Part shown: positions 34,657-43,703 of the stretch, in pieces
How positions within the stretch are numbered: position 1 is the first letter of the stretch
Layout of the letters: each line of letters starts with the position of its first letter
Assembly (NCBI RefSeq): GCF_019168305.1
Contig: NZ_JAHTBI010000023.1
Location: forward strand, 1 to 64,000
Length of the DNA stretch: 64,000 nucleotides
Reading direction: 5' to 3'
Source of the DNA: Pseudomonas aegrilactucae
Lineage (GTDB): Bacteria > Pseudomonadota > Gammaproteobacteria > Pseudomonadales > Pseudomonadaceae
Notes under the pieces: generated by a model
What the model saw: only the letters and a program-made list of their open reading frames with translations
Told to the model about the DNA's origin: nothing
Databases searched by the model: none
Position numbers and translations under genes: made by a program

Positions 34657-36006
34657 TCAGAAACGCCCGTTCAGCGGGTACTCCACTGCCAGGCGGATCT
34701 GGTTGGCATCCAGCTCGGCCTGGGCGGTGTTGCCACGGTGCACATTGTGGCGCAGCGACAGGGTAGTGCCCTTGGCGGCGCCGCTCTGCACCACGTAACG
34801 TGCCTCCAGGTCGCGCTCCCAGTGCTTGCCGCCCTTGCCGTAGCCCAGGTAGGCGTAACCGCCGCGCGGGTCCATGTGGCTGCCGTCGATCTGGCTGCCG
34901 CGCAGGTATGCTGCGCTCAAGACCAGCCCGGGCATGCCCCAGGGCGTCATCGCCAGGTCGTAGCGGGCCTGCCACGACTGCTCGTTGGGGGCGTTGAAGT
35001 CGGACAGTTGCACGGCATTGCTGATGAACACCGCGCCACGGGTGACATAGTCGAACGGCGTGTCGCCATCGACCTTCTGGTAGGCGAGGCTGACGCTGTG
35101 CGGGCCCTGGGCGTAGGTCGAGAGCAGGCTCCAGGTGGTGTTGTCGATCTGCCCGGACAGCGCCTTGCCGGTGTCGGTGGTGCGGTACAGGTTGAGGTTG
35201 AAGCTCAGCGAGCGGTTGTCATCGAGCGCATGGCTGAAGGTGCCGCCCAGGTAGTGCTGGTTCCAGGTGTCTTCATAGCGCGAGGTGTACAGGCTGGTGC
35301 TGAGCGCCTTGCTCGGGGTGTACACCACCCCGGCCAGGTCGAACGTATCGCCTTTGGCCGCGTTGGAATAGTTCACCACCAAGCCCTGGTCGTGGCTGCT
35401 GGCGTTGCGGTCGGTGCTTTCGGTGAAATGCCCGCCGACCAGTTTGATCGCGTCGAACTCGTTGCTGGTGACGAACACCCCCGTGGCGGTTTCCGGCAGC
35501 AGGCGGCTGTCGGACGAGTTGAATACGGGTGTCTTGACCCGCTGTTCGCCATAGGACACGACCGTGGACGACAGGCGCAGTTTGACCGCCGCGCCACCAC
35601 GGCTGTATTCGTTCTTCGGCCGGCCCTCATTGTCCACCCCCAGCAGGCGCGCCTTGCCGGCACGGCCGCCGCCGCTGTCCAGTTGCACGCCCAGGTAGGC
35701 GTGCGCATCCACGCCCACGCCGATCAGGCCCTGGGTAAAGCCTGACTGCAGCGTGCCCATCAGGCCGTAGGCCCATTCCTCGGCCTTGTCGCTGCGTTCG
35801 CTGCGTGGCTTGTAGGCGTTGCGTGCGGCGCCGTTGCGCCCGCCGTTCTGGTACTCGCGCCCGTCATAGACGCTGCGGTTGAGCACGCTCCAGGTGCTGT
35901 CCTCGATAAAGCCATTGGCCTGGGCCTGGGCCGATTCGGCCAGGGCCAGCGGGCTCGCGCCTGCCAGGGCGGCAAGCACGGCCGAACGGGTGTACAGCGT
36001 GATCAT
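34657..36006 (-). CDS. OprD family outer-membrane porin
   Basis: 449-residue porin with a signal peptide (ALAGASPLALAESAQA) and OprD features: GFIEDSTWSVLNRSVYDGR at the mature N-terminus, AYGLMGTLQSGFTQGLIGVGVDAHAYLG, and a terminal beta strand ending in Phe (YPLNGRF). OprD porins take up small anionic or cationic nutrients. The start overlaps the pseudoazurin stop by ATGA. It is the last gene of an operon that begins with a B12-riboswitch ABC transporter, an unusual setting for this family. Confidence 0.9.
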   Translation of the reverse strand: MITLYTRSAVLAALAGASPLALAESAQAQANGFIEDSTWSVLNRSVYDGREYQNGGRNGAARNAYKPRSERSDKAEEWAYGLMGTLQSGFTQGLIGVGVDAHAYLGVQLDSGGGRAGKARLLGVDNEGRPKNEYSRGGAAVKLRLSSTVVSYGEQRVKTPVFNSSDSRLLPETATGVFVTSNEFDAIKLVGGHFTESTDRNASSHDQGLVVNYSNAAKGDTFDLAGVVYTPSKALSTSLYTSRYEDTWNQHYLGGTFSHALDDNRSLSFNLNLYRTTDTGKALSGQIDNTTWSLLSTYAQGPHSVSLAYQKVDGDTPFDYVTRGAVFISNAVQLSDFNAPNEQSWQARYDLAMTPWGMPGLVLSAAYLRGSQIDGSHMDPRGGYAYLGYGKGGKHWERDLEARYVVQSGAAKGTTLSLRHNVHRGNTAQAELDANQIRLAVEYPLNGRF

Positions 36007-36440
36007 CGGGCGGCCCCCTGTTGCAGAAGGGCGCTGAAACGGTCGGCGGCACGCTTGGGCAGCGTGGCCGGCAGGTCGGGGGGCTGGGCGGCCGGCTCAC
36101 CGACCTGGATCAGCATCACCATGCCCATGGCCAGGTGCGGAATGCACTGGATGCCGTACAGGCCGGGCACGCTGAAGGTCTGTTCGATTTGCTGGTTGAT
36201 CTTGCCCTTGAACACCTCGGCGCCGGCTGGCAGCAGGCCCGGCACGCTGGCGGCGTTGTGGCCGTTCTGGGTGGCAATGAACTTCACCGTGTCGCCGGGG
36301 GCGATGCGCAGGTAGTCCGGTTCATACACCATGCTGCCGGCCGCACCGCGGTTGAGCATTTTCACTTCATGCACTTCGGCCAACGCCGGCACGCAGGACA
36401 GGATGCCGGCAAGCATCAGGGGTAACGCAGCAACACGCAT
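36003..36440 (-). CDS. Pseudoazurin-like type 1 copper protein
   Basis: 145-residue periplasmic cupredoxin with signal peptide 1-21. Ligands follow the pseudoazurin pattern: His61 (QNGHN), Cys99, His102 and Met107 (CIPHLAMGM). It carries single electrons, classically to nitrite or nitrous oxide reductases, none of which is in the window. A C-terminal extension of ~30 residues is unusual. It lies 20 bp after the ABC ATPase gene and overlaps the porin gene, so it is inside the riboswitch-controlled operon. Confidence 0.9.
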   Translation of the reverse strand: MRVAALPLMLAGILSCVPALAEVHEVKMLNRGAAGSMVYEPDYLRIAPGDTVKFIATQNGHNAASVPGLLPAGAEVFKGKINQQIEQTFSVPGLYGIQCIPHLAMGMVMLIQVGEPAAQPPDLPATLPKRAADRFSALLQQGAAR

Positions 36441-36460
36441 GGTCAGATATCCATTTCAGG

Positions 36461-37248
<788 letters not shown>

Positions 37249-37252
<4 letters not shown>

Positions 37253-38265
37253 CGTGCGTTCCTTCGGCCGATCAGAATCAGCGCAAACACCGGTGCACCG
37301 ACCAGTGCGGTGACTACCCCGACGGGGATGACCTGGCCCTTGATCAGGGTGCGCGAGAGGATGTCGGCGGCAATCAGAAACAGTGCGCCGCCCAGCGCGC
37401 TGGCCGGCAGCAGGCGCGCGTGACAGGTGCCGAACAGCAGGCGTACGGCATGGGGTATCACCAGCCCGACAAAGCCGATCGAACCGACGGTCGACACCAT
37501 CACCGCCGTCACCAGCGCCGCGCAACCGATCAGCAGCAACTGCACGCGGCGCACCGGGATGCCCAGCGAGGCGGCAGAGTCGGCGCCAAAGGTGAAGGCA
37601 TCCAGCGCCCGTCGGTGCCACACGCACACCGCCAGCCCCGCCAGGGCCACCGGCACTGCCAGCCACACCGACGGCCAGCGCACCCCGCTGAGGTTGCCCA
37701 GCAGCCAGAACATGATGCCGCGCGCCTGCTCGGCGCTGGCTGATTTGGTGATCAGAAACGCGGTCAGCGCATTGAACAGCTGCGAGCCGGCAATGCCCGC
37801 CAGGATGATCTGCCCGGTGGCGCTCGATGGCCCGCTGGCACGCGCCAGCAAGGCCACCAGCAGGAACGCCGCGATGGCCCCGGCAAACGCGCCGAGCGAC
37901 AGCGAGATGGCACCGGCGCCCAGCCCCAGCAGCGCCACCAGCACCGCCCCGGTGGAGGCACCGGCCGAGATGCCGAGCAGGTACGGGTCGGCCAGCGGGT
38001 TGCGCAGCAGCGACTGCAGGATCACCCCGCAGGTCGCCAGCCCTGCACCGCAAGCGGCGGCCACCAACGCGCGGGTCAGGCGGTAGTTCCACACGATGCC
38101 TTCATCGATCGGGTCCAGCACGTGGCCGGCCGCCCACAGCTTGTTGGCCAGCACCTGGAACGCCACCGACGGTGCGATGGGCGTTTCACCGATGGTCACG
38201 CCGGCCAGCAGTGCCAGCAGCAACGCCAGGCAGGCCAGCACGGTGCGCACGAGGCTGCCGTTCAT
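37249..38265 (-). CDS. FecCD-type ABC permease (BtuC-like)
   Basis: 338-residue permease with about ten helices, FecCD family (LRNPLADPYLLGISAGASTGAVLV, VGSIGFVGLVIPHAVRLLFG, GALFLIAADILSRTLI). The ATGA overlap with the binding-protein gene indicates coupled translation. Substrate class is B12, haem or siderophore; the upstream riboswitch points to B12. Confidence 0.92.
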
Positions 38266-39275
38266 TTGGGCAGGTCGAAACCGTTGATGGCCGAGGCCAG
38301 GGTTTCCATGCCGGTGAACAGCCGGGTACTGGCCTGCATGGCATGTGCGTCGAGGATCACGATGCGGTTGTGCTTGACCGCGTCCATGTTCCGGGTGACC
38401 GGGTCGCTGCGCAGGAACTCGAGTTTTTTCTCGTAGTCGTCAGCCGGGAAACGGCGGCGGTCCATGCGCGCGATCACCAGGAAGGTCGGGTTGGCCTTGG
38501 CGATGGTTTCCCAGCCCACGGTCGGCCACTCTTCATCGGACTCGACCACGTTGCGCACGCCCAGGGTGTTGAGCATGTAGTCGGGGATGCCTTTGCGCCC
38601 GGCCACGTAGGGGTCGATGTCGAGGTCGGCGCTGGAGAACCAGAACAGCGCGCTGGTGTTTTTCAGGTCCTTGCCCTGCACCGCGGCGGTGGCCTTGGCC
38701 AGGCGGGCCTTGAGTTCGTCGTTCACCTGCGTGCCACGCGCCTGCACGTCGAAGATCTCGGCCAGCTGGCTGATGCTCTTGTAGATGCTGTCGATGCTGA
38801 ACGGCTGCAGACGCGTGCCGTCGGCGCCCACCAGGTTGTCCTTGCCTTCGCAGTCGGAAGGCATCAGGTAGGTGGGGATCTTCAATTCATGGAACTGCTC
38901 GCGGGTGCCGACCACGCCTTGCGGGCCGACCATCCATTCCAGCTGTACGGCTACCAGTTGCGGACGTTTGCCGATCACCGCCTCGAAGCTGGGGTCGTTG
39001 TCGGCAAGGCGTTCGACCTTGTCGTTCTGCGCCTTGTACGGCGTCAGTACATCGTTGAACCACAGCGAGGTGCCGGCCAGCTTGTCGCCCAGGCCCAGCG
39101 CATAGAACATCTCGGTGCCGGCCTGGCCAATGGTCACGGCGCTGTCGGGCGCGTGCTGGAAGGTCAGCGGCATGCCGCAGTTCTGCACGGTCAGCGGGTA
39201 GTGGGTCGGGGCGGCGTGGGCCAGGGTCGACAGACCCAGGCCGGCAAGCAGGGTGGCAAGGCGGGGCAACTGCAT
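38262..39275 (-). CDS. ABC transporter periplasmic binding protein (BtuF/FecB-like)
   Basis: 337 residues with a signal peptide (LATLLAGLGLSTLAHAAPTHYP) and a TroA/BtuF-type helical-backbone fold (ERLADNDPSFEAVIGKRPQLV). The ATG at 39275 has GGAGA upstream. It is the first gene downstream of a cobalamin riboswitch; the natural reading is a cobalamin, cobinamide or related corrinoid binder. A cobalt complex or siderophore ligand is the alternative. Confidence 0.88.
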   Translation of the reverse strand: MQLPRLATLLAGLGLSTLAHAAPTHYPLTVQNCGMPLTFQHAPDSAVTIGQAGTEMFYALGLGDKLAGTSLWFNDVLTPYKAQNDKVERLADNDPSFEAVIGKRPQLVAVQLEWMVGPQGVVGTREQFHELKIPTYLMPSDCEGKDNLVGADGTRLQPFSIDSIYKSISQLAEIFDVQARGTQVNDELKARLAKATAAVQGKDLKNTSALFWFSSADLDIDPYVAGRKGIPDYMLNTLGVRNVVESDEEWPTVGWETIAKANPTFLVIARMDRRRFPADDYEKKLEFLRSDPVTRNMDAVKHNRIVILDAHAMQASTRLFTGMETLASAINGFDLPK

Positions 39276-39424
39276 GATGCGATCTCCATTCGAACCGTAC
39301 ACGGGCAAGGGTGTACAGCCTGGAAACACATCACCGGGCACTGCCACGCAGGCAGTACGAGGCCGTTGCGCGCAAGCGGCGCGCACGGCAAGGATGTCCT
39401 CCCCGGACACCCCGCCGGTTAGTG

Positions 39425-39605
39425 ATTGTTGCTGTGCCGGCAGGTCTCCTGACTGGTGCGTCGTCGCCTGGCTCCAGCCTTCCCGGATTCGATCCAGTGG
39501 CATTACAGGAGCAGGCTCGGCACCTACAGTTGCGGGGGCAGTTCCGTTTGGCGCCGTGGTATGGCGCCTCGGATTCCCTATTAATTCCGTGTGGAAACCG
39601 GCGGG
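39425..39605 (-). promoter_or_regulatory. Cobalamin (adenosylcobalamin) riboswitch
   Basis: Read on the minus strand the conserved parts occur in order: AATAGGGAATCCG, CGGAACTGCCCCCGCAACTG (receptor core), GCCACTGG...CCGGGAAGGC, and the B12 box CAGTCAGGAGACCTGCC (near 39439-39456). The leader to the first gene is ~150 nt more, enough for an expression platform. It should repress the five-gene operon when B12 is plentiful. Confidence 0.93.
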
Positions 39606-39647
39606 CGGCATGGTAGTCGATCACGCAGCCCAGGGGGAAACAAAAGC

Positions 39648-40820
39648 TCAGAGATATTTCAGCCAGGCGATGTCGCGCCGACGCGCCTTCAGCGCAGCAA
39701 ACCAGCGCACGGGCAGGTACAGCGCCACGGCCAGCAGCACCGACGTCAGCCACACCGCAGCAATACCGTCGAAGCCGAAGTAGCTGCCCTGGTTCAGGCC
39801 CAACAGCGCCACGCTGGCCAGGTACAGCAGCTTGAGCACGTACAGGTGCAGCAGGTAGAAGAACATCGGTGCAGCACCGAACACCGCCAGGGTGCTGATC
39901 CATTTGCGTTGCTGGGCGCGTTCGAAGCCCAGCAGCAGCAACAGCCCCAGGCCCAGCGTCAGGGCCAGAAACAGCAGGGAAGGCGGGTACTTGGTGATGT
40001 TGAAGAAACTCATCAGGGTTTGTACGCCGGCCTCATGCGAAACCCACGGCGCTTCGCCGTAGCCATTCACCAGGCGCAACGCCACGAAACCCAGCAAGGC
40101 TGCCCCGCCTGCCAGCAACAGACGGCGCTGGCGGGTGGCTGCCGGCAATGAGGCGGCGAACCACGGGCCCAGGCAGTAACCCAGCGCGATCACGCCGACC
40201 CACGGCAGCACCGGGTAGGAGGTGCGCAGGCGCAGGCTGTCGGAGAACTCGATCCAGCCGCGGTCGTGCAGGATCGCCCACGGCACGTGCATGGCCGAGC
40301 CGACCGGGAAGTGCAGGCTGTCGAGCAGGTTGTGCCCGGCGATGATCGCCACGCCCAGTACCAGCAGCAGCGGGCGTGGCAGCCATACCAGTGCGGCCAG
40401 CGCGATCATGCTCACGCCGATGGCCCAGATCACCTGCATGTAGATCACGCTCGGTGGCAGCTGGAAGGTCCAGGCAAAGTTCACCAGGGTGAATTCCAGC
40501 ACCACCAGGAACAACCCGCGCTTGAACAGGAAGCGTGCGACATCGCCCTTGCCCTGATGCTTGGCGCCGTACAGGTAGGCCGACAGCCCGGTCAGCAGCA
40601 CGAACACCGGGGCACACAGGTGGGCCAGGGTGCGGCTGATGAACAGGGCCGGTTCGGTCGTGTCGATGTTCATCGGGTCGCTGACCTGGCGGTGCAGCAG
40701 GAAGGTCTCGCGCACATGGTCCAGCAGCATGAACAGGATCACCAGGCCCCGCAGGGCGTCGATGGACAGCAGGCGTTGGCGCAGGGTAGTGGCGGTGGGG
40801 AGGGCGTTGGCGCTAGTCAT
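39648..40820 (-). CDS. DUF1624/HGSNAT-like multispanning membrane protein
   Basis: 390-residue protein with about ten helices. The N-terminus (RLLSIDALRGLVILFMLLDHVRETF) is the acyltransferase-3/heparan-alpha-glucosaminide N-acetyltransferase signature (DUF1624), with a conserved RGL...DH pair. It is thought to move acyl groups across the membrane, but no substrate is known here. It is transcribed toward the riboswitch region but lies upstream of it and is not part of that operon's leader. Confidence 0.8.
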   Translation of the reverse strand: MTSANALPTATTLRQRLLSIDALRGLVILFMLLDHVRETFLLHRQVSDPMNIDTTEPALFISRTLAHLCAPVFVLLTGLSAYLYGAKHQGKGDVARFLFKRGLFLVVLEFTLVNFAWTFQLPPSVIYMQVIWAIGVSMIALAALVWLPRPLLLVLGVAIIAGHNLLDSLHFPVGSAMHVPWAILHDRGWIEFSDSLRLRTSYPVLPWVGVIALGYCLGPWFAASLPAATRQRRLLLAGGAALLGFVALRLVNGYGEAPWVSHEAGVQTLMSFFNITKYPPSLLFLALTLGLGLLLLLGFERAQQRKWISTLAVFGAAPMFFYLLHLYVLKLLYLASVALLGLNQGSYFGFDGIAAVWLTSVLLAVALYLPVRWFAALKARRRDIAWLKYL

Positions 40821-41048
40821 TGAAGGGTCGCAGGCAAGGGGTGTTTAATTGGGTGGTTACTGTATAACATTTCCATTGTCTTGGTAAATCTTCCTTACAA
40901 TGTTGCCGCCTTTGCTGCGACATCAGGCCGCACCCTTCGGGCGCTGTGCGCTGGAACCGGTATCGCTTGCGTGACAAAATGCCGCCTCGCAAAACCATGC
41001 GCAAGGGCCTCACTACCGGGGCCGGCACCTTCCCAAAAGGATGGTTAC

Positions 41049-41654
41049 ATGAATCATTTACTGACCCGGCGCACCGTTATCGCCGGGCTCAGCCTGCTCG
41101 GCCTTGGTGCCCTGACAGGTTGCGACAGCTCCAGTGCGCTGGACTTCAAGTACGGCAAGGACCTGAGCAACAAGATCCTGGGCCGTACCTTCAAGCTCAA
41201 GGACCCGCAAGGCAACGTGATGACCCTGTCGAGTTTCCAGGGCTCGATGCCGATGGTGTTCTTCGGTTTTACCCAGTGCCCGGCCGTGTGCCCGACCACC
41301 CTGGCGCGCGCGGTGCAGATCAAGAAACTGATGGGCCGCGACGCCGACTTCCTGCAGGTGGTGTTCATCAGCCTGGACCCCGAGCGTGATACCCCCGAAG
41401 TGCTGGATGCCTACGTCAAGGCGTTCGACCCGTCGTTCGTGGCGTTGTCCGGCACCCTGGAAGAGACGGCGGCGGTGGCCAAGGAATTCGGCGTGTTCTA
41501 CGAGAAGGTACCGGCGGGCGATACCTATACCATCTCGCATTCCTCGACCAGCTACGTGTTCGATTCGCGCGGTGTACTGCGCCTTGGCTTGCCGCATTCG
41601 CTCAACGCCAAGGAATGCACCGAAGATTTGCTAACTGTGATGGAGGTTTGTTGA
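41049..41654 (+). CDS. SCO1/SenC/PrrC copper-delivery lipoprotein
   Basis: 201 residues; lipobox LTGC with Cys25, thioredoxin-like fold and the Sco copper site CPAVCP (Cys77, Cys81) plus His164 (ISHSSTSY). It delivers copper to the CuA site of cytochrome c oxidase or acts as a thiol reductase. ATG at 41049; an upstream open frame is not homologous. It ends in a TGATG overlap with the PCuAC gene. Confidence 0.92.
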   Translation: MNHLLTRRTVIAGLSLLGLGALTGCDSSSALDFKYGKDLSNKILGRTFKLKDPQGNVMTLSSFQGSMPMVFFGFTQCPAVCPTTLARAVQIKKLMGRDADFLQVVFISLDPERDTPEVLDAYVKAFDPSFVALSGTLEETAAVAKEFGVFYEKVPAGDTYTISHSSTSYVFDSRGVLRLGLPHSLNAKECTEDLLTVMEVC

Positions 41655-42148
41655 TGCGTTCCCCCGTGAAACACGCGCTTGGCGCGATGGCGTTGCTGTC
41701 CCTGTTCGGTGCGGCGCTGCCGGCCGTTGCCCAGACCACCGTCGAAGGCGCGTGGGTACGTGCCAGTGTGCCGAGCCAGCAGGCGACCGGTGCGTTCATG
41801 ACGATCACTGCCAGCGCTGACAGCAAGCTGGTGGCGGTTGAATCGCCGGCGGCCAAGACCGTGCAGGTGCACCAGATGACCCTGCACAACGACGTGATGG
41901 GCATGGCCGAGGTCAAGTCGCTGGCGCTGCCGGCCGGCAAGCCGGTGGTGCTGGACAGCAACGGTTACCACGTGATGCTGATGGGCCTGGTCAAGCAGGT
42001 GAAAGAAGGCGACAGCGTGCCACTGACCCTGATCGTCGAAGATGCCAAGGGCCAGAAGGAGTCGATCAAGGTCGACGCCCCGGTTCGTCCGCTGACGGCT
42101 ACCGACGGTCACGGCGAGCATCAGATGCACGATCACAGCCATATGTAA
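41654..42148 (+). CDS. PCu(A)C periplasmic copper chaperone
   Basis: 164 residues, signal peptide 1-26, PCu(A)C (DUF461) domain with the Cu(I) ligands His73, Met84, His106 and Met108 (VHQM ... MGMAE ... GYHVML). A His/Met-rich tail (GHGEHQMHDHSHM) may bind Cu(II). It is translationally coupled to the Sco gene and passes copper to it for oxidase assembly. Confidence 0.92.
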   Translation: MRSPVKHALGAMALLSLFGAALPAVAQTTVEGAWVRASVPSQQATGAFMTITASADSKLVAVESPAAKTVQVHQMTLHNDVMGMAEVKSLALPAGKPVVLDSNGYHVMLMGLVKQVKEGDSVPLTLIVEDAKGQKESIKVDAPVRPLTATDGHGEHQMHDHSHM

Positions 42149-42242
42149 GCCGCTGGCAGGGTAGTCAGGCCCGGGTGCATCAGGCCCGGGCCACGACCAC
42201 AGCACAATCCCCCCTGAGTAGCATGGTCAGGCCAGGTGGTGG

Positions 42243-42671
42243 TCAGCGTTGTGCGACGTGTGCGAGGTAGTCACGCAGTCGGGCTTGCAGGTACCAGACA
42301 CCTTCGGCGTGCTCCAGGTACTCGTCGATCGGCATCATTTGCCAGTATTGGCCTTCATCACCGAATGCGATGGCGTCGATTTCCGCCTGGGTGAGTTGCC
42401 CCACCAGAAACCAGGCCTCCCAACCAGGGTGCGAGACGCTGGGGTAGCTGCGGCGCCATTCGATGCGCTTGGGCGACAGCCGCAGGGCGAATTCCTCTTC
42501 CAGTTCACGCAGGGCGCATTCGACCGGCGTTTCGTCCCCCTCGCGGCCGCCGCCGGCAAAATCCCAGCAGCCCGGGAAGGGTATGGTGTCCTTGATGTCA
42601 CGCTTGTAGGTCAGCAGGTGGTCGTTGAAGAGCAGGGCGAGTTTGGCGCCGGAGAAGGGTTTCATGAACAT
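42243..42671 (-). CDS. NUDIX hydrolase
   Basis: 142-residue single-domain NUDIX protein. The Nudix box is GGGREGDETPVECALRELEEEF, with G-x5-E-x7-REL-x-EE kept. ATG at 42671 (MFMKPFSGAKLALLFNDHLL); an internal Met at 42665 is also possible. Substrate unknown; such short forms often clean oxidised nucleotides. Confidence 0.82.
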   Translation of the reverse strand: MFMKPFSGAKLALLFNDHLLTYKRDIKDTIPFPGCWDFAGGGREGDETPVECALRELEEEFALRLSPKRIEWRRSYPSVSHPGWEAWFLVGQLTQAEIDAIAFGDEGQYWQMMPIDEYLEHAEGVWYLQARLRDYLAHVAQR

Positions 42672-42755
42672 GGTGTGGCCTGCCTGGGGCTGATGGCGAA
42701 GTCGCCTATGGCTTGGTTCTGTGGTTGTTGGTACCAAAGGGCGTTGGCGAATAGA

Positions 42756-43703
42756 TCACCCGTCAACGCGTTTTCCGTTCACGCGAATGATGGTTTTGCG
42801 CTTCTGCACAAACCCGCAGAGCTCGTCGATTTCCCGCGGAAATTGCGTATAGGGCACGTTGTACTGGATGAATTCGGCCAAGCACTGGGGGAAAATGTGC
42901 CAAAACAGCCAAAATACCCTCATAGGCAACCTGATGGGTGCCCAAAACTTTCCGCGTCGGGTCGTCAGGCTGTTGTTCAAGGCGCTTTTCCATTCCTGGA
43001 AGTGGCGCAATGTAGCCTGTTTTCGTGTCATTGGCGCAGGAAGTGGGGGCGGCTGCGGCAAACCATCGGGACCGTTCGCCATGAAGTGTTGCAGGTAAGA
43101 CCAGAGTGATTTTGCCGAACGATCGCCATCGTAGATACCCAGGTTGCCACAACACAGGCAGATTTCGGTGGGGGGCTTCATTGCATGGTCGATGCCCACC
43201 AGGTACAGGGGATGGCGGCTGGTATTGATGCTACCGGAGATGATGGGGATGTAACCGGCCAGTGCTTCGAGCTGATCCCAATCGAGGATGTGGAGTTCTT
43301 TTTGCCCCGGGAAAATATAGTAGACCTTTCGAGTGCCACGGTGAATGCGAATGAATGATCCACGGCTGCGGTGGTTGCCGCTCAGGAAATAAAAAATGAT
43401 GCCAAGTAATGGCAGTATTGGGGCTGTCGCTGAGATTGCTATTAACGCTTCTGCTGTCAGTTTGTCTAAGCCTGTAATTGCAATTATGTGGATGATGATG
43501 AAGGCTGTTGCAATGATTGATAAGCCGATAAAGTGAGCTGCACCCTCTTTGTTCAAGTTCGAAAATGTTTCAAGTTCTAAGCAGTTTTTATTTTTTCGGC
43601 GTACACCGTCTGCCTGTGCCTTTTCACCCGTTGAGAGGAAGTGATGCAAAGGTGTGCCGCCAAAGCGAAATCCCTTAGGGAGACGTTTTGTCTTGCTTTT
43701 CAT
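42756..43703 (-). CDS. DUF6708-like membrane protein linked to a T6SS effector
   Basis: 315 residues, two hydrophobic helices at about 57-78 and 86-108, then a soluble domain (GSFIRIHRGTRKVYYIFPGQKELHILDWDQLEALAGY, a DUF6708-type segment). It starts 4 bp inside the end of the VasX-like effector gene (ATGA) and is therefore co-translated with it. Such proteins downstream of membrane-active T6SS effectors are candidate immunity proteins; that is an inference. Base composition is clearly more AT-rich than in the rest of the window (43.4-43.7 kb). Confidence 0.72.
   Translation of the reverse strand: MKSKTKRLPKGFRFGGTPLHHFLSTGEKAQADGVRRKNKNCLELETFSNLNKEGAAHFIGLSIIATAFIIIHIIAITGLDKLTAEALIAISATAPILPLLGIIFYFLSGNHRSRGSFIRIHRGTRKVYYIFPGQKELHILDWDQLEALAGYIPIISGSINTSRHPLYLVGIDHAMKPPTEICLCCGNLGIYDGDRSAKSLWSYLQHFMANGPDGLPQPPPLPAPMTRKQATLRHFQEWKSALNNSLTTRRGKFWAPIRLPMRVFWLFWHIFPQCLAEFIQYNVPYTQFPREIDELCGFVQKRKTIIRVNGKRVDG

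Noticed and set aside
42166..42191. CAGGCCCGGG direct repeat / possible hairpin after the PCuAC gene
   Set aside because: A hairpin can be drawn (GCCCGGG/CCCGGGC) but there is no T-run on either strand, so a terminator was not called.
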